NCBI GenBank assembly: GCA_000242815.2
Contig: AHHB01000032.1
Span: 124,001 to 188,000 of the forward strand
Source: Janthinobacterium lividum PAMC 25724
Lineage (GTDB): Bacteria; Pseudomonadota; Gammaproteobacteria; Burkholderiales; Burkholderiaceae_D
Direction of reading: 5' to 3'
DNA: 64,000 nt
In this document: positions 1-9,003 of the stretch, in pieces
Numbering within the stretch: the first letter of the stretch is position 1
Layout of the letters: every line of letters begins with the position of its first letter
Made by a program: the position numbers and the translations under genes
Notes under the pieces: generated by a model
Told to the model about the DNA's origin: nothing
The model's input: the letters and a program-made list of their open reading frames with translations, nothing else
Databases searched by the model: none

Positions 1-683
1 ACGCCGGGCCGATACACGCCGGGCTGGGCTGGCATGGGCTTGAAATACGCCGTATCGACACCGTTGTTGACATGCCCCGTCTTGCGCTGCGCCATGGGCG
101 CGCACTGGCGGAACAGAGCCGCTTCGGCCGGCGAGACAAAGCTGGCGGCCGTGAACTGCTGGGCGATATGGCGCTCGTACTGCAATAGCAGCTGCGCTTC
201 GCGCCGGTACAGCAGCGACATGGGCCAGGGCTTGCTATCGCCGTACTGGCGCCATTTGTCGGAATCGACATCGACGAAATCGATCACGCGGTGCAGGGCG
301 TGGCGTGCGGCGCCATCGATGTATTGCGCCATGGGCCCGGAAAAGGCCAGCGCATGACGCACCTTGCCGCTATATAGCAAGCCATCGACCCATTGCAGCA
401 GGCGCGCATCGCGGTAGTAATGTACGCTCATGGCTTGCCGCGACAGCAGCGCCTGCAAGGCGCGCCAGCGGGCAGTGGCGCGCCGTAAGTCGATGAAGCG
501 CGTGCTGGCGCACAGGGCAGCGACGGTTCTCGCATGTTGCCAGTCGTCGTCATCGTCGATGAAGCAGCCGAGATGCACGCGGAAATGCCGGCTCAGGTAT
601 TGCAGCATGTGCCACGCGCGTATCTTGTCACCCTTGTTGGGCGGATACGGCAGGCGGTGGGTGAGCAATAACAGTTCGCGCAT
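1..683 (-). CDS. XrtA-locus glycosyltransferase (TIGR03087-like), partial
   Basis: The gene reads leftward from an ATG at 683 and runs off the left edge, so only the N-terminal ~227 residues are visible. It starts MRELLLLTHRLPYPPNKGDK, the typical opening of the group 1 sugar transferase family found in PEP-CTERM/EpsH-type polysaccharide loci. Later residues (DFVDVDSDKW, then a stretch around residues 190-215 ending NNGVD) fit the GT-B N-terminal half of that family. It would transfer a sugar to the lipid-linked repeat unit at the inner membrane. It lies 15 nt downstream of the FemAB-like gene, in the same transcription unit. The family is recognised from motif memory; the catalytic C-terminal half is outside the window. 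Confidence 0.8.
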   Translation of the reverse strand, partial: MRELLLLTHRLPYPPNKGDKIRAWHMLQYLSRHFRVHLGCFIDDDDDWQHARTVAALCASTRFIDLRRATARWRALQALLSRQAMSVHYYRDARLLQWVDGLLYSGKVRHALAFSGPMAQYIDGAARHALHRVIDFVDVDSDKWRQYGDSKPWPMSLLYRREAQLLLQYERHIAQQFTAASFVSPAEAALFRQCAPMAQRKTGHVNNGVDTAYFKPMPAQPGVYRPG

Positions 684-698
684 CGTGTATCCCCTTGC

Positions 699-1913
699 TT
701 AGCCCAGCTGGCGCACGATATGCGGCCCCAGCAGGTTGGCCAGCGGCAGCGGCAGGCGCCGCCAGAGGCGGATGAAGAGCGCGTATTTGGGGTTCAGTGG
801 GTTGACTTCCGGCAAGCCCTTGGCGCGCACGAGCCGATAGGCATACGGCAGCGCTTGCGCGGTAAAACCCCAGTTTTTCTTGAAGTCGAAGGCCCCCGTG
901 CCCAGCTTGCTGCGGCCGAAATCGAACAGGCGGTAACCGCGCGCGCAGGCACGGCGCATCGCTTCCCAGTACATGAAGTCGTTGGCCCCCGTGCTGCGCG
1001 CCAGTGGCGTGCCGCCGCCGTAATACGGCAGCACTTCATCGCGGAAATAAAATAGCAGCACGCTCGCTTGCGCCTGCCGGCCGTGATAGACGGTGAGGAT
1101 CTCGCAAGCGCTACCGAAGACCGTGCGCAGCAGCGCAAAATGGCGGCGCGCGAAGACGGGGGTGCCCAGCCGGTGTACGCTGGCTGCGTAAATTGGGTAG
1201 AAATGCGCGAGGTCATCTTCGACGGTGCTGTGCAGGCCGGCCGCCATGGCCTTGCGCACGACGGCGCGCTGCTTGCGGGGAATCAATAGCAGATTCTGTT
1301 CGGCATCCGGCTGCAAGGGACGGCGGAAGGTCGCGTACAGGGGCTTGTGCAGCCAGCATGCAGCGGCGCTCTCCCGCGTATTTTTTTGCGCACCGTCCTG
1401 CGCATCGTCCTGTACCTTGTCTTGCGTCTTGTCTTGCGTCTTGTCTTGCGCATTGCCCTGCACATCGTCTTGTAGCTCGCGCCAGCGGTATTCCAGGTGC
1501 CCCACACCAAGATGCCGCGCCAGCGCCTGCGCGGCGGCGTCGAGGGCCAGCCGCGCGGCCGGGTTGGCGCCGGCGATGCCGCCGTACACGCAGAATGGCA
1601 GCGAGACGAGGGACGAGCCGAACAAACGGCTGCGCATGTGGGCCAGCGGCAGCACGCCGACGATGCGCCCGTCCTGTTGCGCGTACAGGAAATGGCAGTC
1701 ATGCTTGAAACCTTGCTGCACGATGGTTTGCCAGCCGGCGCGGTGAAAGAAGGTGGCCTCGGGACAAGCTTCGACAAAGGCATCCCAGCGCTCATGCTCG
1801 TGCGCCTGCAGCGAGCGCACCACGATGGCAGCGGCCTGCGCAAGCTCGGGCTGGGCGCAGAAGGCGGCGCTGGGGCGCGCGGGATCGGGCGGAAGGCTGG
1901 CCTCGTGCATCAT
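699..1913 (-). CDS. FemAB-like protein of XrtA/PEP-CTERM system
   Basis: About 404 residues with the GNAT-fold FemAB/MprF pattern: an N-terminal half with FFHRAGWQTIV and a C-terminal half with YYGGGTPLARSTGANDFMYW and RLFDFGRSKLGTGAFDFKKN. The family (TIGR03019) accompanies XrtA-type exopolysaccharide genes and probably acylates or aminoacylates a cell-surface or carrier substrate; the substrate is unknown. Two adjacent ATGs (1913, 1910) overlap the TGA of the upstream deacetylase, so translation is likely coupled; the reading frame continues open far upstream only as antisense to that gene. Residues ~148-179 are an unusual insert of eight Q-x-x-x tetrapeptides encoded by a 12-bp tandem repeat. 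Confidence 0.85.
   Translation of the reverse strand: MMHEASLPPDPARPSAAFCAQPELAQAAAIVVRSLQAHEHERWDAFVEACPEATFFHRAGWQTIVQQGFKHDCHFLYAQQDGRIVGVLPLAHMRSRLFGSSLVSLPFCVYGGIAGANPAARLALDAAAQALARHLGVGHLEYRWRELQDDVQGNAQDKTQDKTQDKVQDDAQDGAQKNTRESAAACWLHKPLYATFRRPLQPDAEQNLLLIPRKQRAVVRKAMAAGLHSTVEDDLAHFYPIYAASVHRLGTPVFARRHFALLRTVFGSACEILTVYHGRQAQASVLLFYFRDEVLPYYGGGTPLARSTGANDFMYWEAMRRACARGYRLFDFGRSKLGTGAFDFKKNWGFTAQALPYAYRLVRAKGLPEVNPLNPKYALFIRLWRRLPLPLANLLGPHIVRQLG
1377..1472 (-). repeat. 12-bp coding minisatellite in the FemAB-like gene
   Basis: Eight consecutive 12-bp units encode QDDV, QGNA, QDKT, QDKT, QDKV, QDDA, QDGA, QKNT. The two QDKT units are identical or nearly so in DNA. The unit is a multiple of three, so copy-number change would lengthen or shorten a hydrophilic linker without shifting the frame. 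Confidence 0.85.
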
Positions 1914-2761
1914 GTGCTTTCGAGAAAAATACGGTCCATACGGTCCCAAGCGAAGTCGGCCGTCAGGCGCGTCAGCCGCGCTTCCATGCGCCCCAGGTTC
2001 AGGTAGTGGCGAAAGCGCGTCTTCCTGCTCAGGCCCGGCGGGCGCGGCTGGCCTGGATCGAGTTCCCAGGGATGAAAATAGAATATGCCAGCTTGCCCGT
2101 CGCACGAATTGATGCGTCGCAAAAGCCAGCGCGACAGTGCATACGGCAGCAGGCGAAAATAGCCGCCGCCGCCGGCCGGCAAGTTGCGCCCGCGCAGGCG
2201 CACGGTGCTGACGGGCAGTTCCAGCACGCCGTGCGGCCCGCGCGGGCGCCATGCATAGCGCGGAGAGTCCGGCATGCCGTAATGGTCGTGGCGGATAGGG
2301 TAGATGCTGGAACTGTAGCGGTAGCCTGCTTCCTGCAGTACGTCGAAGGCCCACAGATTGGTCGCACCGATGGAAAAGCTGGGCGCCCGGTAACCGCGCA
2401 CGGCCAGCCCCGTCAATTGTTCCAGGATGGTCTTGCTATGGCAGACATCGTCGGCGAACTGTGCGGCTGACTGCTCGCTGGCGCGCAGGTGGGCATAGCC
2501 ATGGCTGGCCACTTCGTGCCCGGCCTCGGCCACACGGCGCAGCATGGCCGGATAGCGTTCGGCGATCCAGCCCAGGGTAAAAAAAGTGGCGTGGATGCGG
2601 CGGCTCTCGAGCAGCAGCAAAATACGCTCGATATTGGCCTCGATCCGGCATTCGAGGCGGGGCCAGTCGGCGCGCGCGATGTGTGGCGCAAAGGCCGATA
2701 CCTGGAAATAGTCTTCCACGTCGATGGTCAGGGCGTTGCGTAATATTGCTGGCGGCGTCAT
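1910..2761 (-). CDS. XrtA-system polysaccharide deacetylase
   Basis: A 283-residue NodB-type carbohydrate esterase 4 domain protein. Near the N-terminus LTIDVEDYFQVSAF carries the first catalytic Asp pair, and SHGYAHL carries metal-binding His residues; GYRAPSFS and FYFHPWELDP match the later NodB motifs. It has no signal peptide, as is usual for the PEP-CTERM subfamily (TIGR03006), so deacetylation of N-acetyl sugars probably occurs on cytoplasmic or lipid-linked intermediates. The ATG at 2761 overlaps the stop codon of wecB in an ATGA arrangement and was preferred over longer in-frame starts inside wecB. Confidence 0.9.
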   Translation of the reverse strand: MTPPAILRNALTIDVEDYFQVSAFAPHIARADWPRLECRIEANIERILLLLESRRIHATFFTLGWIAERYPAMLRRVAEAGHEVASHGYAHLRASEQSAAQFADDVCHSKTILEQLTGLAVRGYRAPSFSIGATNLWAFDVLQEAGYRYSSSIYPIRHDHYGMPDSPRYAWRPRGPHGVLELPVSTVRLRGRNLPAGGGGYFRLLPYALSRWLLRRINSCDGQAGIFYFHPWELDPGQPRPPGLSRKTRFRHYLNLGRMEARLTRLTADFAWDRMDRIFLEST

Positions 2762-3945
2762 GGCAGACTCCGGCGCGCTGCCAGCCAGGGCGCGATGACG
2801 GCGGCGATGCGCGTGGCTGCATGGCCATCCCACAGCGGTGGAATGCAGCCCTGCTTGCCGCCTGTCTCCAGAATGGCGCGTGCCAGCGCCAGGATGGCGG
2901 TCGGGTCAGTGCCAGCCAGTGTATTCGTGCCAGCGCTGACGGTGACGGGCCGTTCCGTATTGGCGCGCAGCGTCAGACAAGGCACGCCCAGGGCCGTGCT
3001 TTCTTCCTGGATGCCGCCCGAATCGGTCAGTACCAGGCGCGCGCCTTGCATCAGGCCCAGCAATTCCAGGTAGCCCAGCGGCGGCAGGCAGACGATGGCA
3101 TGGCGCGCCAGCACGGGTTCCAAGCCTGCCAGGCGCAAGCCGGCCAGGGTGCGCGGGTGGATGGGAAACAGTAGCGGCAACTGCTGCGCCAATTGTCCCA
3201 GCGCCTGCAGCAGCGCTTGCAGCTGCGCCACGTCGTCCACATTCGACGGCCGGTGCAGCGTCAGCAGGCCATACGCGGGTGGACAGGCATAGCCGTGCGC
3301 GCGCAGCGTGGTGGCAGGTGGCACGGCGCGCGGCAACTGCTGTCGCAGGCTGTCGATCATGACGTTGCCGGTAAAGTGGATGCGCTCGGCGGCGATGCCT
3401 TCGCGCAGCAGGTTGGCGCGCGCGCCTTCTTCGCTCGTCAGCAGCAGGCTGGACAGTTGATCCGTCAGCACGCGGTTGATTTCCTCGGGCATGCGCCGGT
3501 CGCCGCTGCGCAAGCCCGCCTCGACGTGGATCACGGGGATGGCCCGCTTGGCCGCCACCAGCGCGCAGGCCAGGGTGGAATTGACGTCGCCCACCACCAG
3601 CACGGCGTCCGGTGCCAGCGGCGGTGCGGCGTCGAGCACGGCATCGAAGCGGCGCATGATCTCGGCCGTCTGCTGCGCGTGATTGGCCGAGCCGACGTCG
3701 AGGGCGATGTCGGGCGCGCGCAGGCCCAGGTCGGCAAACAGCTGGTCGTTCATGGCGGCATCGTAATGTTGTCCGGTGTGCAATAAAGTTATGCGCACGG
3801 CAGGCGCCTGGCGTGCCAGGGCGGCCAGGATGGGCGCCATTTTCATCAGGTTGGGGCGCGCCGCTACCACGCACAGCAGGTGCAGGTGCGCGCTGGACGG
3901 TGGCGAACGATCGGACCTGCTGGACCTGCTGGACATGCTGGACAT
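2758..3945 (-). CDS. wecB: UDP-N-acetylglucosamine 2-epimerase (non-hydrolysing)
   Basis: A 395-residue GT-B-fold epimerase converting UDP-GlcNAc to UDP-ManNAc. Family motifs are present in order: VVAARPNLMKMAP (nucleotide-binding start), TGQHYD, GDVNSTLACALVA, HVEAGLRSGDRRMPEEINR, and TDSGGIQEES near the C-terminus. A strong ribosome site (AAGGAGG, 7 nt before the ATG at 3945) overlaps the stop of the upstream barrel gene. The first ~14 residues (MSSMSSRSSRSDRS) come from a 9-bp tandem repeat that contains two in-frame ATGs, so 3936 is a possible second start. It supplies an activated amino sugar for the surrounding exopolysaccharide pathway. Confidence 0.92.
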   Translation of the reverse strand: MSSMSSRSSRSDRSPPSSAHLHLLCVVAARPNLMKMAPILAALARQAPAVRITLLHTGQHYDAAMNDQLFADLGLRAPDIALDVGSANHAQQTAEIMRRFDAVLDAAPPLAPDAVLVVGDVNSTLACALVAAKRAIPVIHVEAGLRSGDRRMPEEINRVLTDQLSSLLLTSEEGARANLLREGIAAERIHFTGNVMIDSLRQQLPRAVPPATTLRAHGYACPPAYGLLTLHRPSNVDDVAQLQALLQALGQLAQQLPLLFPIHPRTLAGLRLAGLEPVLARHAIVCLPPLGYLELLGLMQGARLVLTDSGGIQEESTALGVPCLTLRANTERPVTVSAGTNTLAGTDPTAILALARAILETGGKQGCIPPLWDGHAATRIAAVIAPWLAARRSLP

Positions 3946-3948
3946 GCT
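3913..3948 (-). repeat. 9-bp tandem repeat containing the wecB start codon
   Basis: Four 9-bp units (ggacctgct twice, then ggacatgct twice on the plus strand) lie across the wecB start. Two of them contain an in-frame ATG for the minus-strand gene, so the start codon has been duplicated along with the repeat. Length changes would stay in frame. Confidence 0.8.
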
Positions 3949-3957
3949 GCGGCCTCC

Positions 3958-5472
3958 TTAGAATTGCATGGTGAGCGTCGCGCTGACGCCGTTTTCGTGA
4001 TAGCCGTCGCCCCGGTTGCTGGCGTGCCGCGTGTGCCGCACGTCGATGCTGGCCGTCATGTTTGGCTGCAGCAGGCGCGTATAGCCGGCCGTCACACTGA
4101 TGTTGTTGTCGCGCCGTGGCACGCTCAGCGAACGCACGCTGGCGTAGCCGGCATTGATATTAACGCTGCTGCGCGTACTGGCTTGCCAGCTCCAGCCGAC
4201 GTTGCTGCCAATCTGGCGCGTGCGCTCTTCGCTGCCGAACTCCAGGCCTGGCAGCAAGACACTGTCGATGCCGCTGGCCGTTTGCGCCGTGCGCTCGACG
4301 ACTGTGACACCAAAGATCATCGTGCTTTTGGGCGTGGCGCGCGCCATCGTCAGTTTCAACTGCTTTTGCAGGAAGTAACTGTGGCTGAAATAATGGATGG
4401 CGCCCTGTTCCGGTCCCAGGCTGTTGGCGTAGCGCAGGAAGGCAATGATGCGCAAGCGCCTCTCGCGTGCATTCGGAAACATGCCGCGCCATAATTGATC
4501 GAGCAACTGGCCCGCGTCGCGCTCGCCCAGGCGCGCGAACTGCATCGGCATGGTGGTGATATCTTCGCTGTAATTGAGTTGCCAGTTGGTATGGCGCTGC
4601 AGGAATGTGGCATCGACGCTGTAGGTGTTGCCAAAAAAGCGCTTGCCCGTGCTGAAGGCAAGGCTGGTGCGCGGTGAAGGCGTCCACACGCCGCCCAACG
4701 ACCAGAAACGGCCTTCCGGTGCCTTGCCGCTGCGCGCGATATAGCCTTCCTTTTCCATGCCGCCGCTGGCCGTGGTCGCCCATTTTCTGCTCAACGTGTA
4801 ACGCAAACCCAGGCTGCTGCGCTGCATGCGCACGGGCGCCAGCTTGCTGTCCTGCGTGCGGCGCACGTTGTGGCTGGCGTTCCAGCCCCAGCCCATGCTG
4901 TGCGGCTCGCCGCTGAGCTGCAATTGCAGCTCGTCACTGTGCACGGACTGCAATTCGCCGCCACTGTTGAATGTATTGCGCGTGTAGCGCAGTTCGGCCG
5001 TGGCCAGGCCGCGCAAGCGGTGCCGCAAATAGGGGCTGATGCCGGTGGTGCGCACGGTGCCGGTATTGTTTGTGTCGGGCAGCGCGTCTATCAGTTGCGG
5101 GCCGAATGGCGAGAGGTTCTGCCGGCTGACGCTGGCGTTGGCATCGATGAAGAACCAGTCCTTGGCCAGCTCGGCATCGGCCGCGGCATGCAGCGCGTGA
5201 TTGTCGCTATTGCCGCGTTGCCCCGAGAGCAACTTATGCCAGCTGTAATCGAGATCGACGCGCAGGCGCGGGCCCGTGCCGATGAGGGCGATGGCGGGCG
5301 CGATTTCCGTGATGAAATCAGCTTGCGCCTGGCCTGGCGGCGCGCGCAGCGCATTGTCGGTGTAGCTTACACGCAGGCGCTGCGAGGGTTTCACCAGCCA
5401 GTCGACCGCTAAGGCCGGCACGGACAGCAGCAACGATAGCAAGGGCAGCCAGCGGCTAGTCGTAATGGCCAT
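3958..5472 (-). CDS. XrtA-associated outer-membrane beta-barrel protein (TIGR03016-like)
   Basis: A 504-residue protein with an N-terminal signal peptide (cleavage near VPALA-VDWL) and alternating beta-strand sequence throughout. It ends in a terminal Phe (LTMQF), the signature for BAM-dependent outer-membrane insertion. It matches the PEP-CTERM system-associated barrel family TIGR03016, thought to be the outer-membrane pore or scaffold for the exopolysaccharide. Its start overlaps the end of the tyrosine kinase gene by 17 nt, and its stop lies inside the wecB ribosome site. The export role is inferred from context. Confidence 0.85.
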   Translation of the reverse strand: MAITTSRWLPLLSLLLSVPALAVDWLVKPSQRLRVSYTDNALRAPPGQAQADFITEIAPAIALIGTGPRLRVDLDYSWHKLLSGQRGNSDNHALHAAADAELAKDWFFIDANASVSRQNLSPFGPQLIDALPDTNNTGTVRTTGISPYLRHRLRGLATAELRYTRNTFNSGGELQSVHSDELQLQLSGEPHSMGWGWNASHNVRRTQDSKLAPVRMQRSSLGLRYTLSRKWATTASGGMEKEGYIARSGKAPEGRFWSLGGVWTPSPRTSLAFSTGKRFFGNTYSVDATFLQRHTNWQLNYSEDITTMPMQFARLGERDAGQLLDQLWRGMFPNARERRLRIIAFLRYANSLGPEQGAIHYFSHSYFLQKQLKLTMARATPKSTMIFGVTVVERTAQTASGIDSVLLPGLEFGSEERTRQIGSNVGWSWQASTRSSVNINAGYASVRSLSVPRRDNNISVTAGYTRLLQPNMTASIDVRHTRHASNRGDGYHENGVSATLTMQF

Positions 5473-6385
5473 AGCCGTAGTAGTTGTTGCCGGGGAACGA
5501 TTTGGTTTTGTTATAGATTAAATGTATGTGTTCGCACGAATCGATCTGGCGCAGCGCTTCCTTGACGGCGTGCTGGGTCGTCGTTTCCGCCTCGACGACC
5601 ATCACCACTTGGCCCATCTGCCCCACCAGCGCGTGCGCTTCGCTGGTGATCAGCAAGGGCGGCGAGTCGAAGACGACGACGCGGTCGGCGTAGCGGCTGG
5701 CGATCTCGGCCAGCAGCCGGCTCATGGCCCGGCTGGCCAGCAATTCTGTCGCGTGCTTGTTGCTGCGCCCGGCGGGCAGGATGCTGAGGTTGGCGACATT
5801 GCTTTTCAGGATCACGTCTGCCATCGCCAGTTGCGGGTCGAGCAGTACGTCCATCAGCCCCGGTTCGGGCGGCAGACCCAGCACTTTCAGCACCGACGGG
5901 CGCGCCACGTCGGCATCGACCAGCAGCACCGTGATATCCATTTCCATGGCGATACTCATGGCCAGGTTAATGGCGCAATACGTCTTGCCTTCGCCGGGCA
6001 TGGCGCTCGTGACGACGATCAAGTTGCCGTGGCGGATGGCCTCGGCGCCGCTGGCGCGCGCCTGGCGCAGCAGCGGGCGCTTGATGATACGGAAATCTTC
6101 GGCCACCGAACTGCGTCCGCCTTCCTGCGTAAGCATGCCTTGCTCCGCCAGTCGGGTCAGATTCAGGCTGCGGTACTGCGGATTGCCGGCCGCTGCCGCG
6201 ATGTCTGCACAATCAGCGCTATCTGTGCTGTCTGTGCTGTCTGTGTTAGCCTTGCCCTCCACGCTGGCCGCGCCCTCCACGCCATCGGCACTGTTCGCCA
6301 TATACGGCACGGGGACTTCGGCCACGCCCAGGATGCTGGGTGCCTGCCTGCCGCCATCCTTGCTGCTGCGCTCCTTGCTGGTCAT
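5456..6385 (-). CDS. XrtA-associated tyrosine autokinase
   Basis: A 309-residue BY-kinase of the CpsD/CapB type (TIGR03018-like). The Walker A motif MPGEGKT is at residues ~129-135, Walker A' VLLVDADVARPSV follows, and Walker B is VVVFDSPPLL. The C-terminus has a tyrosine cluster (NNYYGYGHYD) that would be autophosphorylated in trans. It pairs with the membrane chain-length determinant encoded 20 nt upstream to control polymer length. The N-terminal ~65 residues are a low-complexity linker with TDS repeats encoded by a 9-bp tandem repeat around 6220-6248; this part is probably disordered. Confidence 0.92.
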   Translation of the reverse strand: MTSKERSSKDGGRQAPSILGVAEVPVPYMANSADGVEGAASVEGKANTDSTDSTDSADCADIAAAAGNPQYRSLNLTRLAEQGMLTQEGGRSSVAEDFRIIKRPLLRQARASGAEAIRHGNLIVVTSAMPGEGKTYCAINLAMSIAMEMDITVLLVDADVARPSVLKVLGLPPEPGLMDVLLDPQLAMADVILKSNVANLSILPAGRSNKHATELLASRAMSRLLAEIASRYADRVVVFDSPPLLITSEAHALVGQMGQVVMVVEAETTTQHAVKEALRQIDSCEHIHLIYNKTKSFPGNNYYGYGHYD

Positions 6386-6405
6386 CGTCGCTCCCGTGGC
6401 GTGGT

Positions 6406-7935
6406 CTAGAATTTGAGCAGCGCGGCCGTCATGACGCCGCCGTACAGCAGTAACAGGCTGCCCAGGCAGGCGCTAAAGGCATAGCGCGCGCGGCGGCGGC
6501 GCACTTGCTGCAACGGCGTCCAGTTCATCGATACCGTGCCCAGCACGTTCAAGCCCGTGGCATCGCGCAGTTCGGCGGGACTGAGAAAGGTGGGGCGTAC
6601 CTGGCTGATCAAGAGGGCCGTGGCGATGCCGGTCACCAGGGCTGCGCCCAGCGCCGCACTGAACAGCAGCGGACGGTTCGGGCCGACGGGCGCATATTGC
6701 ACCGTGGGCGGGTCGATGATCTTGAAGGCCATCATCTCGGTGTTGGAACTGAGTTCGCCCGAGAGTTTCGCCGCTTCGCGCCGGCCAATCAGCTTTTCGT
6801 AGTTTTCCTTGTTGATGATGTAGTCGCGGTTTAGCTGCGCCAGCTGCGATTCCACCTCGGGCACGGCGTTGCTTTTTGCCAGCAGACGCTCATTGCGCGT
6901 GTTGTATTCCTGCACGCGGGCGCGGATGGCGGCCACCTTGGCGTCCGCCTCCGTCAGCGCCACCTTCAGTTGCTGCAGCATGGGGCTGTAGTTCTTGCCC
7001 GGGTCGCCGGACGCCGTTTTCAGCTTGCTTTCCTCGATCTTGCGCTCTTCCAGTTGGGCAATGAGGCGCTTCGAGGCGATAATGTCGGGATGCAATTCCG
7101 TAAATTGCATGCGCAAGCTGTCGAGGTTCTTGTTGAGTGAGGCGATGCGCTCGTCGAGTTCCGGATGCGTGATAGCCGACGCGTTCGGCTCAAGGTCGAG
7201 CACCGGCTCGTCGCCCTCGATCTGGCTGAGGATGGCCTTGCGCGCCTGTTCTGCCTCGAGCAGCTCCAGCTTGGCAGTGTTCAGGCTATCGGACGACATC
7301 AGCAACTGGCTGCCATAGTCGATGCCCTGGCGCGGCAGCAGCAACTGGTTGCGGATCTTGAATTCCTTCACCAGGTTTTCAGCCGCGCTGAGCTTGTCCT
7401 CGTAATTCTTGATTTGCTCGTCGATAAATTGCACGGCTTTCTGCGAATCGCCCTTTTTGCCCTGGAAACTGCCTTCGACAAAGATGGTCAGCAGGCTTTG
7501 CACCACGTCGCGCACCAGCTTCGGGTCGCGTCCGCTATAGCTGATGGTGTAGATATCGTAGGCATTGGTGCCGCTGATCTTGATGCGGCTCATCAGTTCG
7601 TCGAGCCGGGATTCGTGTTCGCGCACGGTCTTCGTCCCCAGGTCGAGGTCGACCATGCGCATCACGCGCTCCACGTTCGGGCGGCTGAGCAGGGTGCGGC
7701 TCATGATGGCCACCTGCTGTTCCGTGTTCGGCACGCTGGTCATGCCGGCCAGCAGCGGCTTGAGGATGGTTTGCGTATCGACAAACACGCGCGCCGACGT
7801 TTGGAAGTCGTCGGGCAGGCTGATGATCTTGATGAAGCCGCCGATGGCCACCAGCCACGCCACCAGCACGGCATGCCAGCGGTATTTCCAGATGCCTTTC
7901 AGGCTGGAAAGCAGCTGCTGTATCAATTCCTCCAT
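6406..7935 (-). CDS. XrtA-system polysaccharide chain-length determinant
   Basis: A 509-residue Wzz/PCP-2-type protein (TIGR03007-like). From the ATG at 7935 (MEELIQQLLSSLKGIWKYRW) it has a first membrane segment at about residues 20-38, then a long periplasmic coiled coil (ENLVKEFKIRNQLL, LDSLRMQFTELHP, LAQLNRDYIINKENYEKLIG), the conserved DPPTVQYAPVGPNRPLL motif, and a second membrane segment. A further segment lies at the extreme C-terminus. This start was chosen over an upstream in-frame one because an AAGGAAG ribosome site precedes it and family members begin here. It sets polymer length together with the downstream tyrosine kinase. Confidence 0.92.
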   Translation of the reverse strand: MEELIQQLLSSLKGIWKYRWHAVLVAWLVAIGGFIKIISLPDDFQTSARVFVDTQTILKPLLAGMTSVPNTEQQVAIMSRTLLSRPNVERVMRMVDLDLGTKTVREHESRLDELMSRIKISGTNAYDIYTISYSGRDPKLVRDVVQSLLTIFVEGSFQGKKGDSQKAVQFIDEQIKNYEDKLSAAENLVKEFKIRNQLLLPRQGIDYGSQLLMSSDSLNTAKLELLEAEQARKAILSQIEGDEPVLDLEPNASAITHPELDERIASLNKNLDSLRMQFTELHPDIIASKRLIAQLEERKIEESKLKTASGDPGKNYSPMLQQLKVALTEADAKVAAIRARVQEYNTRNERLLAKSNAVPEVESQLAQLNRDYIINKENYEKLIGRREAAKLSGELSSNTEMMAFKIIDPPTVQYAPVGPNRPLLFSAALGAALVTGIATALLISQVRPTFLSPAELRDATGLNVLGTVSMNWTPLQQVRRRRARYAFSACLGSLLLLYGGVMTAALLKF

Positions 7936-8187
7936 GTCGCTTCCTTCCGGTGACGGTGCTGCACGCTCGATGTCCGAGCGGCACGAACAATGGCGTCTTG
8001 CAAGAAATGCTTGCCCGTTGAGTAAGCAAAGTATAGGACCCCCACGCAGCAAGATTTCCTCAGATGATTGCTTCTTGATACGCCTCAAGGTTCGCTTGCC
8101 GGGTTTTAATAATCATAGGAAGTTCGCGGCCCAGACTGGTTCTGCGGGGCCGGACATGGACGCGCCATCGAATCGAGGAGGCCCCGC
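7936..8187. promoter_or_regulatory. Divergent intergenic region of the exopolysaccharide locus
   Basis: This 252-bp gap separates the leftward chain-length/kinase/barrel run from the rightward export gene, so promoters in both directions must lie here or nearby. It has an AT-rich patch (ttttaataatcatagg at about 8103-8119) and a TATACT-like hexamer for the minus strand near 8029-8034, but no convincing matching -35 was found. The export gene has a clear GAGGAGG ribosome site at 8177-8183. Confidence 0.4.
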
Positions 8188-8811
8188 ATGAATCGCTTAC
8201 GCCGTGCATTTGTATGCCACACGCTGGTCTTGGCGGGCGCCGCCGGCATGCTGGGGGGCTGCCGCACACGCTATGCACTGGCACCGGCCGACGACAGCGC
8301 CCCCATGCACGACTACCTGATCGGCCCGGGCGACACCGTCAACATCATTGTCTGGCGCAATCCGGAAGTGTCGCTGACGGTGGCCGTGCGGCCGGACGGC
8401 AAGATCACCACCCCGCTGGTGGAGGATTTGCCTGCCAGCGGCAGGACTTCGACCCAACTGGCGCGCGACATCGAACAAGCGTTGAGCAAGTTCATCCAGC
8501 AACCGGTGGTGACGGTCATCGTCACCAATTTTTCGGGCCCGTACGGCGAACAGATCCGGGTCATCGGCGAGGCAGCCAAGCCGCAGGCGCTGCCTTACCG
8601 CCTGGGCATGTCGCTCATGGACGTGCTCATCGCCGTCGGCGGCATCACCGACTTTGCCGCCGGCAACAAGGCCAGCATCATCCGCATGCGCGATGGCAGA
8701 CAGCAGCAGCTCGGTGTGCGTCTGGACGACCTGCTCAAGGATGGGGATATTTCCGCCAACGTCATGATGCGCCCGGGCGACGTGCTGTTGATACCGGAGA
8801 GTTTTTTTTAA
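8188..8811 (+). CDS. XrtA-system polysaccharide export lipoprotein
   Basis: A 207-residue Wza/KpsD-family outer-membrane export protein (TIGR03027-like). It has a lipoprotein signal ending in a lipobox (MLGGC, Cys at residue ~28), then the Poly_export core DYLIGPGDTVNIIVWRNPE and VRPDGKITTPLVEDL, and a SLBB-like C-terminal part (IRVIGEAAKPQALPY, LMDVLIAVGGITDFAAGNK, VMMRPGDVLLIPESFF). It would form the outer-membrane exit for the polymer. The start is set by the GAGGAGG ribosome site 4 nt upstream. It is transcribed away from the other assembly genes. Confidence 0.93.
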   Translation: MNRLRRAFVCHTLVLAGAAGMLGGCRTRYALAPADDSAPMHDYLIGPGDTVNIIVWRNPEVSLTVAVRPDGKITTPLVEDLPASGRTSTQLARDIEQALSKFIQQPVVTVIVTNFSGPYGEQIRVIGEAAKPQALPYRLGMSLMDVLIAVGGITDFAAGNKASIIRMRDGRQQQLGVRLDDLLKDGDISANVMMRPGDVLLIPESFF

Positions 8812-9003
8812 GCGTGAGCTCAACAACGCTAAAACAGTCATGATATTCGTGCTTTTCGGCAAATTTCAGCGCGCCCTAATGACGCCTAAAGGTCAATTCT
8901 TTTGCTTTTTTAACTGATGCTGGGAACTTTTTAAGTTTTTATCTTGTCACAAGGCATAGGCCCCCAATCCATCCCGATGGTTGCCGATGAACGTGAGGAC
9001 AAG

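Noticed and set aside
699-2354. A FemAB-like reading frame extending to 2354 (551 residues)
   Set aside because: The first ~147 residues are only the antisense of the deacetylase gene; the start at 1913 overlaps its stop and matches the family length.
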